From: Candidatus Latescibacterota bacterium
GTDB taxonomy: Bacteria; Latescibacterota; UBA2968; UBA8231
DNA: 54,488 bases
Assembly: GCA_022826515.1 (NCBI GenBank)
Contig: JAJDUT010000136.1
Coordinates: 1-54,488, forward strand
Direction of reading: 5' to 3'
Position numbers and translations under genes: made by a program
In this document: positions 8,461-18,202 of the stretch, piece after piece
Layout of the letters: the number at the start of each line of letters is the position of its first letter
How positions within the stretch are numbered: position 1 is the first letter of the stretch
The notes under the pieces: generated by a model
Told to the model about the DNA's origin: nothing
The model's database searches: none
What the model saw: only the letters and a program-made list of their open reading frames with translations

Positions 8461-11271
8461 TCACGGCGAAGTGCGCGATTTCTCCCTTCGCTGTAAGGCC
8501 GCTTGTACTTGGGCGAGGTTGCGTTTGGCATCGGCGAAGTCAGCTTTGAGTTGGAGTGCTTTTTCGAGATAGAACTGGGCTTCTTTTAGCTTTCCTCGCC
8601 GGGCTAGTGCTCCGCCGAGATTGCTACAGGTTTCCGCCCGGTCGGGCTGTAGCCGCAGTGCAGCCTTGTAGTGGTGGATCGCTTCGTCGAGGTGCCCCAA
8701 CTGGTGGAATGCCAGAGCCAAGCCATCTAGGGCCTGTACATCTTGCGGGGCGATTTCTACGACTTGGGTGTAATAAGCCCTCGCTTCTGCAAAGCGGCCC
8801 AAACGCATCAGTACATCCGCTAGTGTGCGCCTAATTACTAGGTGCTCGGGGAGTTGCTGCAGGGCACCTGCCAATAGCTTCGAAGCTCCCTGATAGTTGC
8901 GGACGGCGATTAGGACTTTGGCTTGCCGGAGGGCGGCGCTAGCGGCAATTTCCCGCAGGTTTTTGGTCCGTATTTCCTCAATGGTCCTCTCTTCATCGGA
9001 CCCAATAGGCATCAAGGTGGCGAGGGGGTCTAAATGCTTGTGCAAAAGATCGAGTGTCGGGAGTGCGTTTGTCCGATGTACAAAGGCGCGAGCGACCGCG
9101 TAGTCGAGAACGGGCCGATCGTCTCTGTAGCTCGGGGCTTCATTCGCCAGTTCGGCTAAACCGCCAGATCCCATCAGATAACTGCCCAAAAAGACCTGTG
9201 GTCGGTTGAGCCAGTAGAGGGGGCCTCCCCAGTGGCTGTACTCTAGATCCCGGCGAATTTTTTCGTTGGATAGACGTCCTTCGAGAATGGCCCGATTAAT
9301 GGCGAAATCCCGTCCACTGCCGATGAGCAGCAGTTCTGAAGTATTGTACCACAACAGGCTGTGGGGGAAAGCCTCGAGAAAGCTCTGCACAGTGCTGCGG
9401 AAATGGTCGGTGGTCAAAAGGGATAAGGGGACAAATTGGACCAGAAAACCGCCAGAACGCAGCCGTTTTTTCACTTGGCGATAGAAGTCGGCCGTGTAGA
9501 AGGATGCCACACCGGGACGGGAAAGCTGGCCCAATTCGAGGGAAATCACATCGTAAGTCGAGGGGGTGTGGCGCAGGTAGTTGCGGCCGTCGGCACCGAT
9601 CAGTTTGACTCTGGGATCTTCCATCCAACGGGAGTCGAAATGAGGGCGGATAAAACCGAAGATGGTGGGTTCGATATCGACGCACTCTAGGCGGTCAATC
9701 GGGTAGAGCAGAAAGCGAGCCGCAGTCTGACCAGTGCCGACGCCCACCAAGAGGACTCGCTTGGGCTCGGGATGCAACAACATGGGGACATGGGCCGCCA
9801 TTACTTGATGTGTCTTGCGGTCCCTGCCCTGCCACCAGCGGTTGATCTCGAGTTGAAGTCCACGATCTTGGCGGATGACCGCCAAGTTGGAGCCGTAGCC
9901 CTCGCGGAAGTCAACAAGCTCTTCCCGCTCGCCCAGAAAGTCGGCGGGAATACGGGTGGGCAGCAGGCAGAAAATTCCGAGCCACACGCACGAGAAGAGT
10001 CCTATGAATGCCGCTTTAATAGCTAGGGTAGATGTGCGGTCGAGCCAGATCCACGCCGCGAATCCGACAGCCAAGCTCGTGCCCGTGACGAAGAGAAGAC
10101 TGCTCTCCAGACCGAAGAATGGCAGGCCCACAAAACCGATCGCCAACGCCCCCGCGATGCCCCCCAATGTGTTGACTGCGGCGATTTTTCCCGTGCCACC
10201 ACTCGCTGCGGATGCGTCCTCGACCACCATTCTCACCGCCAGCGGAAAAGAGGCACCTCCTAAAACACCAGGAGGCAGCAGTAAAACGGCATAAATCCAC
10301 CACTCCTCCCCTAGACGTCGCCAGATGTCCGATGGGAGCATCATTAGGAGGAGTACCACTAACCCCAAAAGCACCTGGAGAGCGCCGAAATACCGTGCTC
10401 TATGTCCTGTCCTGTCAAAGAACAGGGATGCGAGCACGCTTCCCAACACTAAACCCACTAGCACTACGGCCAAGGTCAGCGTATAAGTATATACTGTATT
10501 GGCGATTAAAAGTCCCAGATAGCGCGTCCACAGCACCTCGCTTCCCAACGCTACAAAGCCAACGGCAAAAAACAGCGCAAATACACCCCAGTGACCTCTC
10601 TCTTCAGGCCTTAGAAGCCGAGGTCGAGCCAGTCTGCTTCTGGCGATTGGCAGAGATCCTGCGACGATGCCTACGAGTATGTTCAGAACGGCGCCAAGTC
10701 GCACTGTGTCCAGAAAGCCTAGCTCAGGCAAAAGGACAAATCCGGCGCAGACACAACCCAGGGCTGCGCCCAAGGTGTTGATGCCGTAGAGCAAGCCGAC
10801 GGAACGGACAATTTTAGCATCACTGCGCACAAACTGACGGCAGAAGAGGGGGAGGGTGGCACCCATGAGAACAGTCGGCGGCAAAATCACGAATCCCACT
10901 AGAACAATCCGAGTCAGGAAGTGCAAAATGGCGTACCCGGCTAGGGACTGATAAACTGTGCCGTAGAAGATGTCTGCCAATTCGAAGGCATATGGACTGG
11001 CTAGCGCCGAAAGCCCCAGGCCGATTTCAACTAGAGCAAAAACGAGCAGAGGACGGCCGGTCCGCTGACCGTAGCGGCCGAAGAGGTACGAACCGCAGGC
11101 TAGGCCTAGGAAGAAAACCGCTAGGACTGTGCTGAGGGCAAAGGTAGTGGAGCCAAACAGCAATGAAGCTTGGCGGATCCAGACGACCTCGTACACTAGG
11201 CCCGCAAAGCCGGAGAAAAAAAAGCAGATGAGCGCAATCAGAAGCTGCACAGTACGAGCGCCTGTAGCCAT
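8461..11271 (-). CDS. Membrane spermidine-synthase-like protein with C-terminal TPR repeats
   Basis: About 936 residues from the ATG at 11269-11271. A longer frame to 11502 would overlap the divergent TPR gene and adds no recognisable sequence, so I reject it. The N-terminal half has many transmembrane segments of the MFS-like/spermidine-synthase membrane family (FSGFAGLVYEVVWIRQ, FFLGLACGSYLFGR). A Rossmann-type aminopropyltransferase-like domain follows (RVLLVGVGTGQTAARFLL, VDIEP, DPRVKLIGADGRNYL, YDVISLELGQ). The C-terminus has about three TPR repeats. Several catalytic residues of true spermidine synthases are not obvious, so the substrate is unknown. It is divergent from the TPR lipoprotein gene at 11371. 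Confidence 0.75.
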   Translation of the reverse strand: MATGARTVQLLIALICFFFSGFAGLVYEVVWIRQASLLFGSTTFALSTVLAVFFLGLACGSYLFGRYGQRTGRPLLVFALVEIGLGLSALASPYAFELADIFYGTVYQSLAGYAILHFLTRIVLVGFVILPPTVLMGATLPLFCRQFVRSDAKIVRSVGLLYGINTLGAALGCVCAGFVLLPELGFLDTVRLGAVLNILVGIVAGSLPIARSRLARPRLLRPEERGHWGVFALFFAVGFVALGSEVLWTRYLGLLIANTVYTYTLTLAVVLVGLVLGSVLASLFFDRTGHRARYFGALQVLLGLVVLLLMMLPSDIWRRLGEEWWIYAVLLLPPGVLGGASFPLAVRMVVEDASAASGGTGKIAAVNTLGGIAGALAIGFVGLPFFGLESSLLFVTGTSLAVGFAAWIWLDRTSTLAIKAAFIGLFSCVWLGIFCLLPTRIPADFLGEREELVDFREGYGSNLAVIRQDRGLQLEINRWWQGRDRKTHQVMAAHVPMLLHPEPKRVLLVGVGTGQTAARFLLYPIDRLECVDIEPTIFGFIRPHFDSRWMEDPRVKLIGADGRNYLRHTPSTYDVISLELGQLSRPGVASFYTADFYRQVKKRLRSGGFLVQFVPLSLLTTDHFRSTVQSFLEAFPHSLLWYNTSELLLIGSGRDFAINRAILEGRLSNEKIRRDLEYSHWGGPLYWLNRPQVFLGSYLMGSGGLAELANEAPSYRDDRPVLDYAVARAFVHRTNALPTLDLLHKHLDPLATLMPIGSDEERTIEEIRTKNLREIAASAALRQAKVLIAVRNYQGASKLLAGALQQLPEHLVIRRTLADVLMRLGRFAEARAYYTQVVEIAPQDVQALDGLALAFHQLGHLDEAIHHYKAALRLQPDRAETCSNLGGALARRGKLKEAQFYLEKALQLKADFADAKRNLAQVQAALQRREKSRTSP

Positions 11272-11370
11272 AGTAGGTCGTTGCTGCTTTCCAGATCGGG
11301 GATTATATTGCCGTAACCCTATGTATGGTAAAAAGAAAAAAGGGACCGCGACAACTGGATTGAGTCCGCG

Positions 11371-12756
11371 ATGTCTATTCACCGCTGCTGCAGCGTCTTT
11401 TGGGTTGTCCTGCTTCTGTATGCTTGCAGCACTGATACCCCCCCTCCCGAAGAGACTCGCCCTATAGCGCAGGATCCAGAAGGCGCACGATTGGTCAACC
11501 AAGGGGCTTTCTTTTTAAAACAGAGTCAGCCGCGCAAAGCGCTGACCGTTCTGCACCAAGCCGCAAAACGAGTGCCCAAACTCCCATCAGTCCACTTCAA
11601 CACAGGGCTAGCCCACGTTCGCCTAGGCGAGTACGGGCTAGCTATCCCTCCCCTTCAACGGGCTGTAGAACTCGATTCGCTCAATGGTTCTTTTCGCTTT
11701 GTCTTAGGGGATGCCCTTAGCGCCGAACACCGCTACCCCGAAGCTATACTCCAGTATCAGCGCGCCATTGAGTTGGAACCAGAAAAGGCGCTCTATTGCT
11801 ATCAGCTCGGCAAATCTCTGAGAGCTACGGCAGATTTCAATGGGGCCATTGCCGCTTTTGAAGCAGCACTGGATTTGGAGCCTGATTTTGTAGATGCCCT
11901 CTACCACCGCAGCGAATTGCTCGGGCGCAGCGGCAGACCCGCTGAAGCCGAGGCTGGATACGAGAAACTGTTGGTGCTGGCACCCCAGCACGTAGCCGCC
12001 CTCGTCGCCTTGGCCACCTTGCAAACTCAAGTGGGGAGACATGGAGAAGCTATGTCTGCCCTAGAACAAGCCATCGCCCAAGAACCGCGCCACGCCCAAG
12101 CCCATTATTTGCATCACCAAATCCTCAACCGGATGGAAAGAGCCGACGAAGCAGCCAAAGCACTGCAAAGTTACCAGCGCCTGAGCACGGCCAAGCGCCA
12201 CTATGATCAGGGGCAAATCTACCTGCTCAAAGGCAAACGAGAGCAGGCAATTACTTCTTTCTCTCAAGCTATAGAGATCGATTCTTCTTTTGTTGACGCA
12301 TACCTCAGCTTGTGTATTGTGCATTTACAAGCAAATGACCCACAAAGTGCTCGCCTCCTCTTGGAACGGATCCTCGGCGTAGAGCCCGAACATGTCGAAG
12401 CCCATTCGCTATTGGGGGAAACTCATCTCCTCGAGCGGGATTTTGCCGCGGCCCAGAAATCTTTTGCAGAGGCTATTGCTCTCGACTCTACTTCGGTGCG
12501 TGCCGCCTTTGGTCTAGGCCGATCTTTGTTATTGAGCAAAAACTACCAGCAAGCCGATGCCGCGCTGCGCCGGACCTTGGAGTGGGCCCCGACACATCTT
12601 CCCATTTACGTTGAGGCCCATTATGCTCTGGCCCTAACCCAAATTCAGCTCAAAAATTACGAGGAGGCCAAAACGTTACTCAAGAAGGTACTGGAACTGA
12701 ATCCCGACTATCCCCAAGCCGGGACTAAACTGGCTTGGTTGGAAGCATCTTTCTGA
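11371..12756 (+). CDS. TPR-repeat lipoprotein
   Basis: 461 residues. The N-terminus (MSIHRCCSVFWVVLLLYAC) is a lipoprotein signal with the predicted lipidated cysteine at residue 19. The rest is a long array of about eleven 34-residue TPR units (for example AHVRLGEYGLAIPPLQRAVELDS; GDALSAEHRYPEAILQYQRAIELEP). These are protein-interaction superhelices. The TGA at 12754-12756 lies 3 nt before the next ATG, so it is almost certainly co-transcribed with the TPR/FG-GAP/UnbV gene. The likely place is the periplasmic face of a membrane; partner unknown. Confidence 0.85.
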   Translation: MSIHRCCSVFWVVLLLYACSTDTPPPEETRPIAQDPEGARLVNQGAFFLKQSQPRKALTVLHQAAKRVPKLPSVHFNTGLAHVRLGEYGLAIPPLQRAVELDSLNGSFRFVLGDALSAEHRYPEAILQYQRAIELEPEKALYCYQLGKSLRATADFNGAIAAFEAALDLEPDFVDALYHRSELLGRSGRPAEAEAGYEKLLVLAPQHVAALVALATLQTQVGRHGEAMSALEQAIAQEPRHAQAHYLHHQILNRMERADEAAKALQSYQRLSTAKRHYDQGQIYLLKGKREQAITSFSQAIEIDSSFVDAYLSLCIVHLQANDPQSARLLLERILGVEPEHVEAHSLLGETHLLERDFAAAQKSFAEAIALDSTSVRAAFGLGRSLLLSKNYQQADAALRRTLEWAPTHLPIYVEAHYALALTQIQLKNYEEAKTLLKKVLELNPDYPQAGTKLAWLEASF

Positions 12757-12759
12757 GCA

Positions 12760-15141
12760 ATGTCAAATCGATTCGTTAGTCTCATCGGCATCCTCGCTTT
12801 TTTCCCTGCATTTTTAAGCTGTTCCGAGGCCAAAATATCCAAGCCGGCGAGCGACCAACTCTACGAGGAAGGGCTGCGCTACTTCTATACCGACCGCCTA
12901 GATCAAGCCGGCGAGCGCTTCCAGAAAGTATTGCAACTGGCACCCGACAGCACTGTGGCGTTAGTTCGCTTGAGCGAAATCAGCCTCAAGCAGGGGCGCA
13001 AGAGTCGGGCTCAGAACATCCTGTGGGAGCTGTGTAGCCCAAGTGCAAGTCGCGATCTGAGCCAAGCCGATCCCATCCGTCTGACCCTTCTACAGCTTCC
13101 GCCCGACTTGCGTGGGCGGCCCGAGGCGCGAATCCTCCAAGCGCGGCTCATGGCTTTTGAGGGCCAAGCTCTGGAAGCCCAAACCATAGCCACCCAGGTT
13201 TTGCGCGAGCATCCCCAGTCTTTGGATGCCCAGTTGCTATTAGCCGAATTAGCGTTGAAAGCGGCATCTACTATGGATTTGGGCGAAGCCCGCGACCTGA
13301 GCCGCCAGATCCTGCGCCAAGTGCCCACCCATCGAGACGCGGGTTTGATGTTGCTCGAAGCGCAACTACGACTAGGTGAATTTAATGAGGCGGTCGAAGT
13401 GGCTAGCTCGCTGCTCGAAGTTTACCCCGATGACGGTTATGTTGGATTGTTGGCAGGCACAGCCGCGTTTTGGGGCGGCCATAAGGACGTTATCCCGTTG
13501 CTGCGACAGGCGGTAGACCAAAATCTGGACCACTATCCCGAACGCCTCAAAAGCCTATGGCTGCTCAGACTAGCTTGGGAGCGGCAGGGCGGTTATCCGG
13601 CGGATTTGCCCGAGCGCTACCGCTTCAATCCCTTTGTCCAGATGTCAGCTAACTCAGCCGTGGCCTTCGTCGATATTGGATCCCAGACCGGCGTCGATAA
13701 ACGCGACCGAGGTCGGGGTAGCGCTTGGCTCGACTTTGACGGCGATGGCGATCAGGATCTCTTCAGTGTCGGTATCCAGAGTACCCACTCCCTCTACCGC
13801 AATGAAGGGCAGGACCAGTTTGAGGATGTAACCCTGCTTTGGGGCTTGGACGATTCTCGAGGTGGTTGGGGGGGGACGGCTGCTGATTTTGATAACGATG
13901 GGGACGCCGATCTTTTTGTGACCCGAGACGCTTGGGAAGGCGCAGCAGCCAATTCCCTCTATCGCAATGAGGATGATCGCTTTGTAGATGTGGCGCAAAG
14001 AGCGGGCCTAGACGAGGCCCAAGCCAGTTTTACGGCCGCTTGGGGCGATGTAGATCTCGACGGGTATTTAGACCTCTATGTAGCCAATGGAGTCATTGGC
14101 GATGGTGGACGCAATAATTTGTGGTACAACCAGCGAGATGGAACGTTTGCAGATATTGGCCAAGCAGCGGGAACAGCGGATTCGAGCAAGACCATCGGCA
14201 CGGCCTTTGGCGATTACGATGGAGATGGGTATTTAGATCTCTACGTCGTAAATATTGGCACGCCCAATCGGCTCTACCACAATGGGGCAGATGGTACTTT
14301 CGTGGACAGAGCGGATCAAGCTGGGGTGATCTTCCCCCTAGAAGGTGGCTACGTAACCTTTTTCTTTGATTTTAATAACGACGGCCAACTCGACCTTTTC
14401 GCTTCGACTATGAGCGCTTTCGAGGATGTGCTTAATAGCTGGGTAGAAGGCCGCGCAATTGAACCCAACCGACCTTTTTTATACATCAATAACGGCGACG
14501 GGACGTTCGCGGATATTGCAGTCCCGGCGGGTTTGGGCCGCTCGTTCGGCTCGATGGGCATTGGCCTAGGCGATGTCGACAACAATGGTTTTCCAGACAT
14601 CTACTTGGCCAATGGTGGCCCCGAGATGTACCGGCTCGAACCTAATGCCCTCTTTCTCAATCAGGGTGACGGTCGTTTTGTCGAAGTGACATCCGCCGCT
14701 GGAGTCGGCAACTTGGGCAAGGGACACGGTGCCACCTTTGCCGATTTTGACGCCGATGGCGATCTGGATTTGTACGCCGGCTTGGGCGGCCACTACGACG
14801 CCGACGTTTGGCCCAACAGTCTCTATCGCAACGACGGACCCGTCGGCAATTATCTGGGGCTGCAACTGGTGGGTACAGCTAGTAATCGCGACGCCATTGG
14901 GGCGCGGGCTATAGCTTATTGCGGTGCCCGACAAGTTCATGGCCAAGTGGCTAGCGGCTACGGTTTTGGTTCGAGCAACGCTCTGGCTTTGCACCTAGGG
15001 TTGGGTCAGGCCGACCAAGTGGAGCGGTTAGAGGTTCGCTGGCCCAGCGGCAAAGGCCAAGTTTGGGAAGGAGTGCCTGTCAACCGCCTCTTGCGCATTG
15101 TCGAGGGCGAGGCCAACTACGCCATAATCGGGGAGTATTAA
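12760..15141 (+). CDS. TPR / FG-GAP (VCBS) / ASPIC-UnbV lipoprotein (CRTAC1-like)
   Basis: 793 residues. A lipobox (FFPAFLSC, cysteine 21) precedes an N-terminal TPR region (about 30-290). A beta-propeller-like set of FG-GAP/VCBS repeats follows, with Ca-binding DxDxDxDxxLF loops (DFDGDGDQDLF, DFDNDGDADLF, DVDLDGYLDLY, DYDGDGYLDLY, DFDADGDLDLY). A C-terminal ASPIC/UnbV domain ends the protein (YLGLQLVGTASNRDAIGARAIAYCG...RLEVRWPSGKGQVWEGV). This architecture is common in Planctomycetes, Acidobacteria and FCB candidate phyla and is thought to act in surface adhesion or binding. It is the second gene of the TPR operon. Confidence 0.88.
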   Translation: MSNRFVSLIGILAFFPAFLSCSEAKISKPASDQLYEEGLRYFYTDRLDQAGERFQKVLQLAPDSTVALVRLSEISLKQGRKSRAQNILWELCSPSASRDLSQADPIRLTLLQLPPDLRGRPEARILQARLMAFEGQALEAQTIATQVLREHPQSLDAQLLLAELALKAASTMDLGEARDLSRQILRQVPTHRDAGLMLLEAQLRLGEFNEAVEVASSLLEVYPDDGYVGLLAGTAAFWGGHKDVIPLLRQAVDQNLDHYPERLKSLWLLRLAWERQGGYPADLPERYRFNPFVQMSANSAVAFVDIGSQTGVDKRDRGRGSAWLDFDGDGDQDLFSVGIQSTHSLYRNEGQDQFEDVTLLWGLDDSRGGWGGTAADFDNDGDADLFVTRDAWEGAAANSLYRNEDDRFVDVAQRAGLDEAQASFTAAWGDVDLDGYLDLYVANGVIGDGGRNNLWYNQRDGTFADIGQAAGTADSSKTIGTAFGDYDGDGYLDLYVVNIGTPNRLYHNGADGTFVDRADQAGVIFPLEGGYVTFFFDFNNDGQLDLFASTMSAFEDVLNSWVEGRAIEPNRPFLYINNGDGTFADIAVPAGLGRSFGSMGIGLGDVDNNGFPDIYLANGGPEMYRLEPNALFLNQGDGRFVEVTSAAGVGNLGKGHGATFADFDADGDLDLYAGLGGHYDADVWPNSLYRNDGPVGNYLGLQLVGTASNRDAIGARAIAYCGARQVHGQVASGYGFGSSNALALHLGLGQADQVERLEVRWPSGKGQVWEGVPVNRLLRIVEGEANYAIIGEY

Positions 15142-15194
15142 TTGCTTCCTTTGATCTCCCCTTATGCAGGTTTCTTCGTCGGACTGAGGTGATA

Positions 15195-16481
15195 GTGCGG
15201 TCGCTGGCCGGGCCTTTTGGGTTCCTGCGTGGCAACATCCTCGTGCTTACCGCGTCGGGGAGCTTGGGCATGTTTTCGCGGGCCATGGTGTTTCCGTACG
15301 TTCCCCTCTACGTCTTGGCCCTCGGTGGCGAGCCAGAGCAGATCGGGATCGTCTATGCCTTGGGGCCGCTCGGCGGGCTACTCGCGTTTCCAATCGCTGG
15401 CTATCTCGCCGACCACATGAACCGGGCTTGGCTGATCGCCGCGGCTGGCTATTTCTCCGCGGTTGCCGTGCTGATAAATGCCGTGGCACCGAGTTGGGAG
15501 TGGGTGGCTGCGGCGATGTTGATTCGGGGATTTGCCGTGTTCCACTTCCCGGCCTCATCGGCGCTTGTCGCCGACTCTCTGCCCGCTGGGAACCGGGGCC
15601 GCGGAATGGCGACGATGACCGCGCTGACCGGAGGATTGGCGTTGTTTGCGCCGTTTGTGGCTGGCGTGGCGATTGACGCTTGGGGCGTCGAGGAGGGGAT
15701 GCGGATCCTCTATTGGGTGATGGGCGCGGCCTACGCCGCAGGTGCGACGATCAACTTGATCTTCATCCGCGAGACCCGCAAGCCGCCAGCAGAAGCGATC
15801 AGCGCCGCCAACCTCGGACAAACGCTGCGCCGTTCTTATACCGGCATCCCGGCACTGCTGCGCGGGTTCCCGCGTTCGCTGCGGGCCGTGTCGGTGGTGA
15901 TCATCCTGTGTTTTATCGCCAATGGCTTGGCCAGCCCCTTCTGGGTGGTGTACGCCAAGACCCACATCGGGCTGACGGCTTCGCAGTGGGGGCTGATTCT
16001 GCTGGTGGAGTTCGGCCTGCGGAACCTGACGACGGTTCCGGCGGGGTTTCTCACGGACCGCTTTGGACGCACGCGGTTTATCGTCGCCGCGCTGCTGGTC
16101 ACTGCGGCGACGCCGCTGTATCTGCTCGCTGGCTCCTTTGGGTTCGTACTGGCGATTCGGTGCGCCATCGGCGTGGCCGCTGCCTTTTTCAGCCCGGCGA
16201 TGGGTGCTCTACTGGCCGACATCGTGCCCAGCGCCATTCGCGGCCGCGTGATGGCCGCTATCGGCCGCGGATCCGTGTCGGTCGGCAGTTCCTCCGGCGG
16301 GACGGGCGGCCCTGGGACTGGGTTCTTGACTACTTTGCCGCTGATGGTAGCGGCTCTTTTTGGCGGAGTGCTCTATGCTTGGAGCCCGGCGATCCCGTTT
16401 CTTTGTGTATTTGGCCTGATCGTCGTCGCCTTGGGCGTGTCGGTCGCGTTCGTGCGGGATCCAAAGATGGCGGAGGAGTAG
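15195..16481 (+). CDS. MFS transporter
   Basis: About 428 residues from a GTG at 15195-15197 preceded by GAGG at 15186-15189. The frame is open further upstream, but that part overlaps the UnbV gene and is not hydrophobic. Twelve hydrophobic segments are visible. The MFS loop 2-3 signature appears as GYLADHMNRAWLI (about residues 70-82), and a matching second-half motif as GFLTDRFGRTRFI. The family exports or imports small solutes or drugs by proton coupling; the substrate cannot be told. The stop codon TAG (16479-16481) lies inside a dispersed palindromic repeat. Base composition becomes visibly more GC-rich here than in the preceding genes. Confidence 0.85.
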   Translation: MRSLAGPFGFLRGNILVLTASGSLGMFSRAMVFPYVPLYVLALGGEPEQIGIVYALGPLGGLLAFPIAGYLADHMNRAWLIAAAGYFSAVAVLINAVAPSWEWVAAAMLIRGFAVFHFPASSALVADSLPAGNRGRGMATMTALTGGLALFAPFVAGVAIDAWGVEEGMRILYWVMGAAYAAGATINLIFIRETRKPPAEAISAANLGQTLRRSYTGIPALLRGFPRSLRAVSVVIILCFIANGLASPFWVVYAKTHIGLTASQWGLILLVEFGLRNLTTVPAGFLTDRFGRTRFIVAALLVTAATPLYLLAGSFGFVLAIRCAIGVAAAFFSPAMGALLADIVPSAIRGRVMAAIGRGSVSVGSSSGGTGGPGTGFLTTLPLMVAALFGGVLYAWSPAIPFLCVFGLIVVALGVSVAFVRDPKMAEE

Positions 16482-16507
16482 GGGGCGGTTTGCAAACCGC
16501 TCCCTAC
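16478..16507. repeat. Dispersed palindromic repeat, family 1, copy A
   Basis: A 30-nt near-perfect palindrome made of GTAGGGGGCGGTTT, a GC centre and AAACCGCTCCCTAC. It overlaps the TAG stop of the MFS gene. Two other copies are at 29763-29791 and 37968-37995. This is REP-like and could also act as a 3'-end hairpin. Confidence 0.8.
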
Positions 16508-16671
16508 TGCGAATTGCAGTGAACGGATTCGCTGACGAAGAAAACAAACTCTTATTGACTTTAAGCTAAATAGCGTTACCCTGTTTTTCTGTGACTTGGA
16601 TTCTCGTACCCAGCAGGCGGTCTGCATGCGGGGCTATGTGTTAAGCAACTTTCCTGAATTGTAATAAAACT

Positions 16672-17412
16672 ATGAGACTTTGGAATGTGTGCCTTGCGAT
16701 ATTGCAGCGACTCGTCGATGCGCTACGCGATTTGGCACCCATCATCATCGTCATCGCGTTTTTCCAACTCGTGGTGTTGCAGCAGCCCTTTCCGAACTTA
16801 GGGCGCGTCGCCGTTGGCTTGGTCTGCGTGATCGCCGGCCTGACGCTCTTCATCCAAGGACTTGAAAGCGGTCTCTTTCCCCTCGGCGAGGCCATTGCGC
16901 AGGCCTTTGCGCGCAAGGGGAGCGCGACCGCGCTGTTGGCCTTTGCCTTTTGCTTGGGTTTTGGCACCACGGTTGCGGAACCGGCCCTGATCGCCATTGC
17001 TGCAGAGGCGGCCGAAGTCGCTGCGGAAGCCGGTGCCATTGCCGACGACGATGAGGTGCGCGCTGCGTACGCCTTTGAGTTGCGCATGGTAGTGGCGGTC
17101 TCGGTCGGCACGGCGATCGTGCTCGGCGTGCTGCGCATCCTCAAGGGCTGGCCGATTCACCGGCTGATCATCGGGGGCTACGTGCTAGTGACTGTAATGA
17201 CCGCGTTTGCGCCCGCAGAGATCATTGGCGTGGCCTACGATTCCGGCGGCGTCACCACCAGCACGATCACAGTGCCGCTCGTCACCGCGTTGGGCGTTGG
17301 GCTCGCCACGTCAATCCGGGGGCGCAACCCAATGGTCGATGGCTTTGGGCTCATCGCATTTGCCAGCCTGACGCCCATGATCTTCGTACTGGCCTATGGC
17401 ATGGTGAACTGA
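16672..17412 (+). CDS. DUF1538 family membrane protein, first of pair
   Basis: 246 residues, about seven hydrophobic segments. Two DUF1538 signatures are visible: a [15 protein letters not shown] block (about residues 99-113) and [21 protein letters not shown] near residue 190. A charged loop ([24 protein letters not shown]) separates the halves. DUF1538 proteins are predicted integral membrane transporters of unknown substrate. The next gene is a paralogue starting 1 nt after this stop. P-II-like and CBS-domain genes follow directly, pointing to a regulated transport system. The ATG start has only a weak Shine-Dalgarno. Confidence 0.82.
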   Translation: MRLWNVCLAILQRLVDALRDLAPIIIVIAFFQLVVLQQPFPNLGRVAVGLVCVIAGLTLFIQGLESGLFPLGEAIAQAFARKGSATALLAFAFCLGFGTTVAEPALIAIAAEAAEVAAEAGAIADDDEVRAAYAFELRMVVAVSVGTAIVLGVLRILKGWPIHRLIIGGYVLVTVMTAFAPAEIIGVAYDSGGVTTSTITVPLVTALGVGLATSIRGRNPMVDGFGLIAFASLTPMIFVLAYGMVN

Positions 17413-17413
17413 G

Positions 17414-18199
17414 ATGGAATTTCTGCGGACTATTGTCAGCACCGCGCTTTCCACCGCACTTGATGTGGCGCCTATTGTCGGCATCCTCGTTCTGTTCCAA
17501 GTTGCCGTGCTGCGCCGCAACCTGCCGAACCTGCGCCGGATCGCGGCCGGGTTTGTCCTCGTCCTGTTGGGACTGACGCTCTTCCTCATTGGCTTGGAGG
17601 AGGCGCTCTTCCCCATCGGCGAGACCATGGCGCGCCAACTCACCGCGCCCGAGACCATTGGGGAGGCGAGTCTGGCCGACGGCGTCGACTGGTACGACTA
17701 TCTGCTGGTTTACGTCTTTGCCGCAGCGATCGGCTTTGCTACTACAGTGGCCGAGCCCTCGCTCATCGCGGTCGCGCTCAAGGCCGAGGAGATCTCGGGC
17801 GGCGCGATCGACGCCTGGGGCCTCAGAATCGCCGTGGCGCTCGGGGTGGCCACGGGGGTGGCGCTGGGCTGCTTTCGCATTGTTACGGGCACGCCCTTGC
17901 CGTGGTACATCATTGCCGCATATCTCGTGGTGATCGCCCAGACCTTCCGGTCGAGCCGGACCATTGTGCCGCTCGCCTACGACAGCGGCGGCGTCACCAC
18001 ATCGACCGTCACGGTGCCAGTGGTCGCCGCGCTAGGCTTGGGGCTCGCCGCCACGGTTCCCGGGCGCAGCCCGCTGATCGACGGATTTGGCCTCATTGCG
18101 TTCGCCAGCGTCTTTCCCATCATGTCCGTTCTGGGCTATGCTATGGTGGTATCTTGGGTGAGTCGCCGGCGGAACGCCAACCTCTCCGAGGAGACTTGA
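17414..18199 (+). CDS. DUF1538 family membrane protein, second of pair
   Basis: 261 residues and clearly paralogous to the preceding gene: NLPNLRRIAAGFVLVLLGLTLFLIGLE, FATTVAEPSLIAVALKA, and [24 protein letters not shown] all recur at equivalent positions. Many DUF1538 proteins carry both repeats in one chain, so the two genes may encode the two halves of one transporter (inference). About seven membrane segments, with the C-terminus ending in a short basic tail (SWVSRRRNANL). It is followed 3 nt later by the P-II-like gene, whose Shine-Dalgarno (GAGGAG) overlaps this gene's end. Confidence 0.82.
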   Translation: MEFLRTIVSTALSTALDVAPIVGILVLFQVAVLRRNLPNLRRIAAGFVLVLLGLTLFLIGLEEALFPIGETMARQLTAPETIGEASLADGVDWYDYLLVYVFAAAIGFATTVAEPSLIAVALKAEEISGGAIDAWGLRIAVALGVATGVALGCFRIVTGTPLPWYIIAAYLVVIAQTFRSSRTIVPLAYDSGGVTTSTVTVPVVAALGLGLAATVPGRSPLIDGFGLIAFASVFPIMSVLGYAMVVSWVSRRRNANLSEET

Positions 18200-18202
18200 A
18201 CC

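Noticed and set aside
11272..11502. N-terminal extension of the spermidine-synthase-like protein to 11502
   Set aside because: It overlaps the divergent TPR lipoprotein start and encodes no membrane or family sequence.
16473..16507. Family 1 palindrome as an ordinary rho-independent terminator
   Set aside because: No U-tract follows the stem on either strand, and near-identical copies lie elsewhere, so a dispersed repeat is the better reading.
15680..16522. 280-residue plus-strand frame inside the MFS gene
   Set aside because: Shadow frame with low-complexity Arg/Gly content and no motifs.
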